A DNA stretch of 11,034 nt from Flavobacteriales bacterium. GTDB lineage: Bacteria; Bacteroidota; Bacteroidia; Flavobacteriales; Flavobacteriaceae. A model generated the notes under the pieces. That model was not told where the DNA came from, did not search any database, and was given only the letters and a program-made list of their open reading frames with translations. The stretch is from assembly GCA_002705485.1 (NCBI GenBank), contig PAGT01000007.1, forward strand, positions 1 through 11,034, read 5' to 3'. Positions 1 through 5,570 of this stretch are shown here, piece after piece. Every line of letters starts with the position of its first letter. Position 1 is the stretch's first letter. The position numbers and the translations under genes were made by a program.

Positions 1-561
1 ATTTACAGAGAAGGAAAAGGAACAGCTTGGGAAGGAGGTCAAAGAGTACCTTGTATCGTTAAATATCCAAAAGAGATTACAAAAGGAACTTTAATTGATG
101 AACCATTAATGGGCATTGATTGGCTACCTACCCTCTCAAGTATAACTAATTCAAAAATGTCATCAAACAAAATTGACGGAAAAAATATATGGCCACTACT
201 AACATCTGAAACCACCAAGAGTCCTCACCAAGAACTGTATTTTTATTACAAAACTAACGAACTTCATGCGGTTAGATCTGGTGACTGGAAACTATATTTT
301 CCCAGATCATACAGGACACTAAATGGGAAATCTGGTGGAACTAACGGAATTCCTGTTAAATATGAACAAAATACAGTTTATAAAAATGAACTGTACAACC
401 TTAAAAGTGATCCTAAAGAAACAAAAAATGTTATTTTGGATTTTCCTGAAATAGTAAATAAGTTGGAGAAAATGGGTGAAAATGCTAGGTATGATCTTGG
501 AGATAATTTAAGTGGTGTTATTGGAACTGGAAACAGAGAGGTTGGTTTATCAAATAATTGA
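1..561 (+). CDS. S1-family sulfatase, C-terminal part (5' end outside the window)
   Basis: The reading frame is open from base 1 to a TGA at 559-561, giving the last 186 residues of a protein that begins left of the window. Residues 10-17 read WEGGQRVP, the glycine-rich strand that follows the catalytic domain of arylsulfatase A-like enzymes. DWLPTL (about 39-44), HAVRSGDWKLYF (about 84-95) and LYNLKSDPKE near residue 132 are the usual C-terminal landmarks, and the ARYDLGD ending also fits. The family hydrolyses sulfate esters, in marine Bacteroidota commonly on algal polysaccharides, after export to the periplasm or surface. The formylglycine site (CxPSR or SxPSR), the metal ligands and any signal peptide lie outside the window, so activity and substrate class cannot be judged. 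The internal ATG at 109 is not the true start, because sulfatase sequence continues upstream of it. The gene does not look functionally linked to the arginine operon. Confidence 0.9.
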   Translation: MYREGKGTAWEGGQRVPCIVKYPKEITKGTLIDEPLMGIDWLPTLSSITNSKMSSNKIDGKNIWPLLTSETTKSPHQELYFYYKTNELHAVRSGDWKLYFPRSYRTLNGKSGGTNGIPVKYEQNTVYKNELYNLKSDPKETKNVILDFPEIVNKLEKMGENARYDLGDNLSGVIGTGNREVGLSNN

Positions 562-569
562 CTTGTTTG

Positions 570-604
570 AAAAAAATAATTAAAAAAAATAGTATTAAAA
601 AAAA
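570..604 (+). promoter_or_regulatory. A-tract cluster upstream of the arg promoter
   Basis: Three runs of seven to eight A lie at 570-576, 582-589 and 597-604, immediately upstream of the proposed -33 element at 611. Their spacing of about 12-15 bp is close to, but not exactly, helical phasing. A-tracts here could act as an UP-like element binding the RNA polymerase alpha C-terminal domain, or could bend the DNA. The genome is AT-rich, so this may be background. Confidence 0.25.
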
Positions 605-610
605 TAATGT

Positions 611-641
611 TTTGGAATTAGTAAATAAATTCACATATTTG
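611..641 (+). promoter_or_regulatory. Predicted Bacteroidota-type promoter of the arg leader and operon
   Basis: TTTG at 611-614 matches the Bacteroidota -33 element. CATATTTG at 634-641 matches the -7 consensus TAnnTTTG at all defined positions except the first. The 19-nt spacer lies within the range described for this phylum. The predicted transcription start is about 5-7 nt downstream, near 647, which coincides with the ATG of the leader peptide ORF. The spacer contains an inverted repeat, GAATT (615-619) and AATTC (628-632), around an 8-nt centre. A repressor bound there would block polymerase. It resembles an ArgR box in base composition, but its arms sit about 2 nt too far from the centre. 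The promoter assignment is by eye only. Confidence 0.5.
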
Positions 642-646
642 CACCG

Positions 647-718
647 ATGAAAGTAAAAAACACTACATCTTTCAACCTCAACCGTCAATCAAGACGTGTA
701 CGCCCTGTGTGCGTATAA
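647..718 (+). CDS. Arginine-rich leader peptide (23 aa), candidate arg attenuator sensor
   Basis: A short ORF runs from ATG (647-649) to TAA (716-718), with an in-frame stop upstream at 626-628, so this ATG is its only start. The C-terminal half reads NRQSRRVRPVCV: Arg at positions 13, 16, 17 and 19, four in seven residues. The Arg codons are CGT, AGA, CGT and CGC, whereas AGA dominates in the downstream enzymes. It lies between a probable promoter and the first enzyme gene of the arginine operon, with hairpins at 697-717 and 730-750. By analogy with the his, trp, thr and leu leader peptides, I infer a regulatory peptide: when charged tRNA-Arg is scarce, a ribosome would stall at the Arg codons and change folding downstream. 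There is no Shine-Dalgarno sequence. If transcription starts near 647 it would be translated from an almost leaderless message. It could be coincidence, but the position, the Arg clustering and the local rise in GC argue against that. Confidence 0.62.
   Translation: MKVKNTTSFNLNRQSRRVRPVCV
697..717 (+). promoter_or_regulatory. Leader RNA hairpin overlapping the last leader-peptide codons
   Basis: Bases 697-703 (TGTACGC) pair with 711-717 (GCGTATA), giving seven base pairs including one G-U, closed by a 7-nt loop. The stem covers the end of leader codon 17, codons 18-19 (including Arg19) and the stop codon. A ribosome stalled at the Arg codons, or one reaching the stop, would prevent it from forming, so its presence would report on translation of the leader. 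A smaller stem, CGTC (683-686) with GACG (693-696), lies just upstream over the first Arg codons. No covariation evidence is available. Confidence 0.4.
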
Positions 719-729
719 ACCTTATTAAG

Positions 730-755
730 AGACCTAGGTGAGTCCGGTCTTATTT
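730..755 (+). terminator. Candidate attenuator hairpin with U-rich tail upstream of the arg genes
   Basis: AGACC (730-734) pairs with GGTCT (746-750). Inside this, GG (737-738) can pair with CC (744-745) around a TGAGT loop, leaving TA as a bulge. The stem is followed by TTATTT (about 750-755). A GC-rich stem plus a U-rich tail is the form of an intrinsic terminator, and it starts 11 nt after the leader-peptide stop. A second, purer U-run (778-784) follows just before the GTG of the first enzyme gene, without a good stem directly in front. I found no strong alternative pairing that would serve as antiterminator. The best are ACCT (719-722) with AGGT (736-739), and AAGAC (691-695) with GTCTT (747-751). 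The terminator role is therefore inferred. Confidence 0.4.
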
Positions 756-791
756 CAAATTAATTTTTAGTCTAACCTTTTTTTATTTACT

Positions 792-1325
792 GTGAAAATA
801 ACAATTGCTTCAAAAAAGCATTTAAAATATTGTGATATAATTTCAAAAACTATTAGCTCATCAGCTGAAGTTAGAGGAACTGGTATTGCTTTGCGATCAG
901 CCGAGTACATCAGAACTAAAATTGAAAACAATAATGGAGTAATCGCTACAAACAATGGAGAATTTGCAGGTTTTTGTTACATAGAGATTTGGGGGCATGG
1001 AAAATATGTTGCTCATTCAGGGTTAATAGTATCCCCTAAGTACAGAGGAAAGGGATTGGCAAAAAAAATAAAAACACTAACATTTAATCACTCTAAAGAT
1101 AAATATCCTAAGGCAAAAATATTTGGAATTACAACAGGACTTCCCGTGATGAAAATTAATTATGAATTAGGCTACAAGCCTGTTACATTTTCTGAACTAA
1201 CAGATGACAATGAGTTCTGGAAAGGTTGTTCAACTTGTAAAAATTACGACGTATTGTTAAGAACCAACAAAGAAATGTGCCTTTGTACTGGTATGTTATA
1301 TGATCCAAAAAAAAAAGAACTATGA
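792..1325 (+). CDS. GNAT-family acyltransferase, putative N-acylglutamate synthase (first arginine step)
   Basis: A 177-residue single-domain GNAT protein. The acyl-CoA pyrophosphate loop is RGKGLA (85-90), preceded by strand GLIVSP (77-82). Near the N-terminus EVRGTGIALRSAEYI (26-40) resembles a segment I associate with Bacteroidota proteins encoded next to argG. The C-terminus has four cysteines, Cys146 and Cys149 (CSTC) and Cys163 and Cys165 (CLC), spaced like a possible metal site. It is the first enzyme gene of an operon lacking argA and argJ, so it most likely acylates glutamate with succinyl- or acetyl-CoA. This role is inferred from context and from the general proposal that such GNAT proteins fill the gap in Bacteroidota. 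The start is GTG at 792: an in-frame TAG at 768-770 leaves almost no room upstream. There is no Shine-Dalgarno sequence, only a T-rich stretch. Its TGA overlaps the argG start as ATGA, indicating translational coupling. It could instead acylate another substrate. Confidence 0.8.
   Translation: MKITIASKKHLKYCDIISKTISSSAEVRGTGIALRSAEYIRTKIENNNGVIATNNGEFAGFCYIEIWGHGKYVAHSGLIVSPKYRGKGLAKKIKTLTFNHSKDKYPKAKIFGITTGLPVMKINYELGYKPVTFSELTDDNEFWKGCSTCKNYDVLLRTNKEMCLCTGMLYDPKKKEL
1307..1316 (+). other. A10 homopolymer at the acyltransferase/argG junction
   Basis: Ten consecutive A fill the codons CCA AAA AAA AAA just before the acyltransferase stop, 5 nt upstream of the argG ATG at 1322. A -1 slip, or one extra A in the transcript, would carry translation past the TGA and into the argG frame with no intervening stop, joining the two proteins. 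Poly(A) runs of this length are known slippage sites for RNA polymerase and ribosomes. They are also a common place for length errors in assembly. Confidence 0.35.
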
Positions 1326-2506
1326 AAAAAATTGTATTGGCTTATAGTGGAGGTTTAGACACCTCATATTGTTTAAAAAAATTATCAAATGAAGGGAATC
1401 AAGTTCACGCAGTTTGTGTTAATACAGGAGGTTTTTCTAAAACCCAATTGGAATCCTTTAAAATTAAAGCTATGGATTTGGGAGCATTTAATTACGAAAC
1501 AATAAATGCATCTAAATCTTATTATGAAAAGATCATTAAATATTTAATTTTTGGTAATGTTTTAAGAAATAATACCTATCCCCTTTCTGTTAGTGCTGAA
1601 AGAACGATTCAAGCTTTAGAAATTATTAATTACGCTAATAAAAACAAAGCGACTCATATCGCTCACGGAAGTACAGGAGCAGGAAATGATCAAGTTAGGT
1701 TTGATATGTTATTTCAAATAATGGCACCAGAAATTGAAATTATAACCCCCATAAGAGATAATAATTTATCAAGACTAGATGAAACCAAATATTTACAAAA
1801 AAATGGGGTCAAAATTAAATGGGACAGTGCCAAATATTCATTTAACAAAGGTTTATGGGGAACAAGTGTAGGTGGAGATGAAACTTTAACCTCAGACAAG
1901 AAGCTTCCAGAAGATGCCTATCCAGGTCAACTAAAAGAGAAAAAGCCAGTTGATTTAACAATATCTTTCAAAAATGGAGAGATTTCGGCAATTGATGGTA
2001 AATCGAACGATCCTATTACTCTTATTAATTTATTTTCAGAAAAATGTAGTAAATATTGCTTAGGAAGAGATATACACGTGGGAGATACAATAATTGGAAT
2101 TAAAGGTAGGGTTGGGTTTGAAGCAGGTGGGCCAATTGTAATTTTAAAAGCTCATCACCTACTGGAAAAACACACACTAACGAAATGGCAACAATTTCAA
2201 AAAGATCAATTATCTAGTTTTTTTGGAATGCATCTTCATGAGGGGCATTATTTAGATCCAGTAATGAGAGATATTGAATCTTTTTTGGAAAGCAGTCAAA
2301 AGAAAGTCAGTGGTGATGTATATGTAACATTACATCCGCACAGATTTGAATTAAATGGAATAAAATCTAAAAATGACTTAATGAGTTCAGATTTTGGTTC
2401 ATACGGGGAATCTAATAAAAAATGGACGGCACAGGACGCTAAAGGTTTCATTAAAATAATGTCTAATCAAAATAAAATTTATCATCATGTCAACAAAGAG
2501 AAATAA
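1322..2506 (+). CDS. argG: Argininosuccinate synthase (Bacteroidota type)
   Basis: The 394-residue cytoplasmic enzyme condenses citrulline and aspartate with ATP to give argininosuccinate, AMP and pyrophosphate. The ATP pyrophosphatase P-loop is SGGLDTS (9-15). The substrate loop HGSTGAGNDQVRFD (115-128) carries the family GNDQVRF signature, with Ala where most bacterial enzymes have Lys. NKGLWGTSVGG (175-185) corresponds to the NLWG segment that contacts citrulline and aspartate in other ArgG proteins. Length and these variants fit the divergent Bacteroidota branch. The ATG overlaps the previous stop (ATGA), and the last 20 nt overlap the start of argC, so expression is probably coupled on both sides. 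The gene is intact, with no frameshift seen. ArgG acts late in the pathway although it is second in gene order. Confidence 0.96.
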   Translation: MKKIVLAYSGGLDTSYCLKKLSNEGNQVHAVCVNTGGFSKTQLESFKIKAMDLGAFNYETINASKSYYEKIIKYLIFGNVLRNNTYPLSVSAERTIQALEIINYANKNKATHIAHGSTGAGNDQVRFDMLFQIMAPEIEIITPIRDNNLSRLDETKYLQKNGVKIKWDSAKYSFNKGLWGTSVGGDETLTSDKKLPEDAYPGQLKEKKPVDLTISFKNGEISAIDGKSNDPITLINLFSEKCSKYCLGRDIHVGDTIIGIKGRVGFEAGGPIVILKAHHLLEKHTLTKWQQFQKDQLSSFFGMHLHEGHYLDPVMRDIESFLESSQKKVSGDVYVTLHPHRFELNGIKSKNDLMSSDFGSYGESNKKWTAQDAKGFIKIMSNQNKIYHHVNKEK

Positions 2507-3485
2507 AATAAGAGTTGGAATTATTGGTGCATCTGGCTACACAGGTGGAGAACTATTAAGATTAATTATACATCATCCAAATGTTGATATAGTTTTTGCA
2601 AAAAGTAATACGCATAAGGGAAAACCAATATCTAATTTATTTAATGATTTAGAAGGAGAAATTGATATGAAATTTTCAAATACCATAAATCAAGATATTG
2701 ATGTATTGTTTTTATGTACAGGACACAGTAAAACTGTTAATTTTCTAAATGAAAATAAATTAAAAAAAGAAATTAAAATTATTGATTTAAGTCAAGATTT
2801 TAGACTTGAAAATTCTTATGATACGTTGAATCACAAAAGACAATTTATCTATGGTCTCCCTGAATTAAAAAAAGAGGAAATAAAAAATGCCAACAACATA
2901 GCCAACCCGGGTTGCTTTGCCACAGTAATTCAACTAGGTTTATTGCCGATAATATCTAAAAATTTAGTTTTTTCTGATATTCATGTAAATGCTGTTACTG
3001 GAAGCACTGGTGCAGGTATAAAACCCAAAGCGACATCCCACTTTAGTTGGAGAAACAATAATATCTCTTGGTACAAACCATTTGAACATCAACATTTGAA
3101 TGAGATTTATCACAACTTTAAAAAATTAAGTAAAAAGAAACATAAAATTAATTTTCTTCCAATTAGAGGAAATTTTACAAGAGGAATTTTTTGTACTAGT
3201 TATTTTAAAAGTGAAATTGAACTAGATTCTATTTATAAAGTTTACAGTAAATTCTACAAAAATCACCCTTTCACAAATATTTCAAAGAATGAGATTGATT
3301 TAAAACAAGTTATTAATACCAACAAATGCCTAATCCATTTGTGTAAAAAAGATGATATAATATTAATAACCTCGGTAATTGATAATCTTATAAAAGGAGC
3401 TTCAGGTCAAGCAATTCAAAATATGAATTTAATGTTTGATTTAAATGAAAATCAAGGTCTAAAGTTAAAAAGTTCAATATATTAA
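2487..3485 (+). CDS. argC: N-acyl-gamma-glutamyl-phosphate reductase
   Basis: The 332-residue NADPH-dependent enzyme reduces N-acylglutamyl phosphate to the semialdehyde. An N-terminal Rossmann motif reads GASGYTGGE (14-22). The catalytic cysteine is Cys143 in ANPGCFAT (139-146). The substrate region TGSTGAGIKP (171-180) is followed by FEHQHLNEI (199-207), with the conserved histidines. The C-terminal signature GASGQAIQNMNLMF (304-317) closes the domain. The start at 2487 lies inside the end of argG (20-nt overlap). No alternative ATG precedes the Rossmann strand closely enough, and a few extra residues before it are usual. In this operon the substrate is likely the N-succinyl rather than the N-acetyl compound, because the downstream carbamoyltransferase looks succinyl-specific. 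The sequence alone does not settle that for ArgC. Confidence 0.96.
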   Translation: MSTKRNKIRVGIIGASGYTGGELLRLIIHHPNVDIVFAKSNTHKGKPISNLFNDLEGEIDMKFSNTINQDIDVLFLCTGHSKTVNFLNENKLKKEIKIIDLSQDFRLENSYDTLNHKRQFIYGLPELKKEEIKNANNIANPGCFATVIQLGLLPIISKNLVFSDIHVNAVTGSTGAGIKPKATSHFSWRNNNISWYKPFEHQHLNEIYHNFKKLSKKKHKINFLPIRGNFTRGIFCTSYFKSEIELDSIYKVYSKFYKNHPFTNISKNEIDLKQVINTNKCLIHLCKKDDIILITSVIDNLIKGASGQAIQNMNLMFDLNENQGLKLKSSIY

Positions 3486-3495
3486 TTAATGTACT

Positions 3496-4623
3496 ATGAG
3501 TTTATTTAAAGTATATCCACTGTATGACATCACTCCAACAAAAGCTAAGGGATGTTATGTTTTTGATAAAAAGGGTAACAAATATTTAGATCTTTACGGT
3601 GGACATGCTGTAATTTCAATAGGACATGGGCACAAAAACTATTTAAAAAGTATTACAAATCAATTAGATAAAATAGGTTTTTATTCAAACTACATTGTCA
3701 ATGATTTACAAGAAAAATTATCAAAAAAATTATTAAAACAATCAAATTGTAAGGACTATGATCTTTTCATGTGTAATTCAGGAGCAGAGGCTAATGAAAA
3801 CGCTTTACAAATAGCATCATTTCATTCAAAAAAATCTAAAATAATTGCATTTAAAAATTCCTTTCACGGAAGAAGTAACGCTGCATTAAGTATTACTGAT
3901 AATTCAGACATAAAATCCCAAATGAATTCACAATTAAATGTGAAATTTTTAAATTTTGGGGATAAAGAAAGTTTAATTGAAGAGGCCTCAAAAAAGGATG
4001 TAAGTTCCATCATTTTTGAATCTATTCAAGGTGTTGGAGGACTAGATGAACCCAATACTGAATTTGTTCAATTGATAAGAAAAATATGTGATGAAAATGA
4101 TATATGTTTGATCGCCGATGAAGTTCAGTCAGGTTTTGGTAGAACGGGGGATTTTTTTGGGTTTCAAAAACACAAAATTAAACCAGATATTATTCCAATG
4201 GCAAAAGGAATGGGTAATGGATTTCCTGTTGGTGGGGTATTAATTGACAGAAAAATCAAGGCAAAAAAAGGTATGTTAGGGTCAACTTTCGGTGGAAATC
4301 ACCTTGCTTGTTCAGCAGTATTGTCAGTACTTGATACAATTAAGGAAGAAAACCTAATTCAAAATAGTAAAGAAATGGGTTTTTATTTTAAAGAAAAATT
4401 TTCTAAAATAAACTCAATTAAAACAATCAAAGGAAGAGGACTTATGCTTGGTCTAGAATTCGATTTCGAAGTTCAAAATCTTAGAAAAAAATTGATTTTT
4501 GAGCATAATATTTTTACTGGTGGGAGTGCAAATAAAAAGCTTTTAAGAATACTTCCTCCTTTGAATATCAACAGTACTCAAATTGATCTCCTTTTTGATG
4601 CATTAAAAAAAGAAGGATTATGA
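3496..4623 (+). CDS. argD: N-acylornithine aminotransferase, class III PLP enzyme
   Basis: The 375-residue aminotransferase converts N-acylglutamate semialdehyde plus glutamate to N-acylornithine plus 2-oxoglutarate. The PLP lysine is Lys237 in MAKGMGNGFPVGG (235-247). SGAEANENA (95-103) binds the cofactor phosphate, FHGR (123-126) follows, and ADEVQSGFGRTG (207-218) holds the Asp that contacts the pyridine nitrogen. STFGGNHLAC (263-272) lies at the dimer interface. The length is slightly short for the family but all motifs are present. It starts 10 nt after argC and its TGA overlaps the argF' ATG (ATGA at 4620-4623). An A7 run (4605-4611) lies just before this junction. Class III aminotransferases are sometimes promiscuous between acetyl and succinyl substrates, so this gene gives no independent evidence on acyl choice. 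Confidence 0.95.
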   Translation: MSLFKVYPLYDITPTKAKGCYVFDKKGNKYLDLYGGHAVISIGHGHKNYLKSITNQLDKIGFYSNYIVNDLQEKLSKKLLKQSNCKDYDLFMCNSGAEANENALQIASFHSKKSKIIAFKNSFHGRSNAALSITDNSDIKSQMNSQLNVKFLNFGDKESLIEEASKKDVSSIIFESIQGVGGLDEPNTEFVQLIRKICDENDICLIADEVQSGFGRTGDFFGFQKHKIKPDIIPMAKGMGNGFPVGGVLIDRKIKAKKGMLGSTFGGNHLACSAVLSVLDTIKEENLIQNSKEMGFYFKEKFSKINSIKTIKGRGLMLGLEFDFEVQNLRKKLIFEHNIFTGGSANKKLLRILPPLNINSTQIDLLFDALKKEGL

Positions 4624-5570
4624 AAAATTTTGTAAATATTGACGATGTAGACGATTACAAATCACTTTTGAAGGAAGTAATGGATCTAAAAATCAAAACT
4701 TTGGCCCACAAAGAAATTGGCTTAAATAAAACTTTAGGACTAATTTTTTTTAATTCTAGTCTCAGAACAAGGTTGAGTACTGTTAAAGCTGCAAAAATGT
4801 TGGGTATGGAAACGATATCAATGAATTTTGATTCAGAAGGATGGAAACTTGAATTTGAGGAAAAAACTATTATGTCCAAGAATTCAGCCGAGCACGTCAA
4901 AGAAGCCGCAAAGGTTATTTCAACATATTGTGACGTAATTGGAATCAGAGCATTTGCTGGATTAAAAAATAAAATTGAGGATGAAAGAGAAACAATCTTA
5001 AATTCATTTTTAAAATATGGATCTGTACCCATTGTAAATATGGAGAGTTCATGTGCTCATCCGCTTCAGTCATTGGCTGATGCAGCAACAATCGAGGAAA
5101 ATAAAAAACATTTGAGACCAAAAGTTGTATTGAGCTGGGCGCCTCACCCTAAATCACTTCCTCACGCAGTTGCAAACTCATTTGTTAGAATGTGTAAAAA
5201 AAACAAGTACAACCTTGTTATAACAAATCCAAAGGGTTATGATTTAGATCCCAAAATCACCCAGGGTGTGGAAATATTAAATGATCAAGAAAAGGCTTTT
5301 AAAAATGCTGATTTTGTATATGCAAAAAACTGGTCTAGTTATTCAAATTATGGGAAAGTTTTGACAAAAAGCGCAAAATGGATGATCAATAAAAATAAAA
5401 TGAAATTAACAAACAATGCAAAATTTATGCACTGTCTACCAGTTCGAAGAAATGTTGTTGTAGAAGATAATGTTTTGGATTCTAAAAATTCTTTAGTTAT
5501 TGAACAAGCAAACAATAGAACCTATGCTGCAATGGCTGTTTTAAAAAAAATATTACAAAATGAAGGATAA
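4620..5570 (+). CDS. argF': N-succinylornithine carbamoyltransferase (acylornithine type, not classical OTC)
   Basis: The 316-residue enzyme transfers carbamoyl from carbamoyl phosphate to an acylated ornithine, giving N-acylcitrulline. FFNSSLRTRLST (43-54) contains the carbamoyl phosphate site in the SLRTR form; HPLQ (147-150) and HCLPVRRN (271-278) are the other signatures. The long EGWKLE segment (73-78) and the shared FFNSSLRTR match what I recall of the Bacteroides fragilis succinylornithine enzyme across most of the length. The specificity position aligned with its Pro90 is Ala90 here (NSAEHV). Xanthomonas acetylornithine enzyme has Glu there, and replacing that Glu with small or neutral residues was reported to switch preference to the succinyl substrate. 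I infer a succinyl preference, from recalled alignment. It overlaps argD by 4 nt and argB by 11 nt. Confidence 0.93.
   Translation: MKNFVNIDDVDDYKSLLKEVMDLKIKTLAHKEIGLNKTLGLIFFNSSLRTRLSTVKAAKMLGMETISMNFDSEGWKLEFEEKTIMSKNSAEHVKEAAKVISTYCDVIGIRAFAGLKNKIEDERETILNSFLKYGSVPIVNMESSCAHPLQSLADAATIEENKKHLRPKVVLSWAPHPKSLPHAVANSFVRMCKKNKYNLVITNPKGYDLDPKITQGVEILNDQEKAFKNADFVYAKNWSSYSNYGKVLTKSAKWMINKNKMKLTNNAKFMHCLPVRRNVVVEDNVLDSKNSLVIEQANNRTYAAMAVLKKILQNEG

Noticed and set aside
562..610. Intrinsic terminator for the sulfatase gene
   Set aside because: The stretch is rich in A-runs on the + strand but contains no inverted repeat followed by a U tract.
615..632. A canonical ArgR (ARG box) operator
   Set aside because: The inverted repeat has arms GAATT/AATTC with an 8-nt centre. 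The ARG box has TGAAT/ATTCA arms with a 4-nt centre, so the arms are out of register. Kept only as an unexplained palindrome.
709..716. GTGCG-like sequence suggesting a group II intron 5' end
   Set aside because: Only about 75 nt separate it from the acyltransferase gene; there is no domain V and no reverse transcriptase.
640..791. tRNA gene or known riboswitch in the leader
   Set aside because: There is no cloverleaf or T-loop GTTCGANTC motif, and I recognise no known riboswitch consensus. The leader peptide ORF explains much of the unusual composition.
767..955. A 62-codon minus-strand ORF overlapping the acyltransferase start
   Set aside because: It overlaps a well-supported gene and the leader end, shows no family features, and its hydrophobic residues come from reading AT-rich codons in reverse.
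4655..5032. A 125-codon open frame on the minus strand inside argF'
   Set aside because: It lies wholly opposite a strongly supported carbamoyltransferase gene. Its composition looks like the reverse of that gene, and it has no recognisable motif or promoter.
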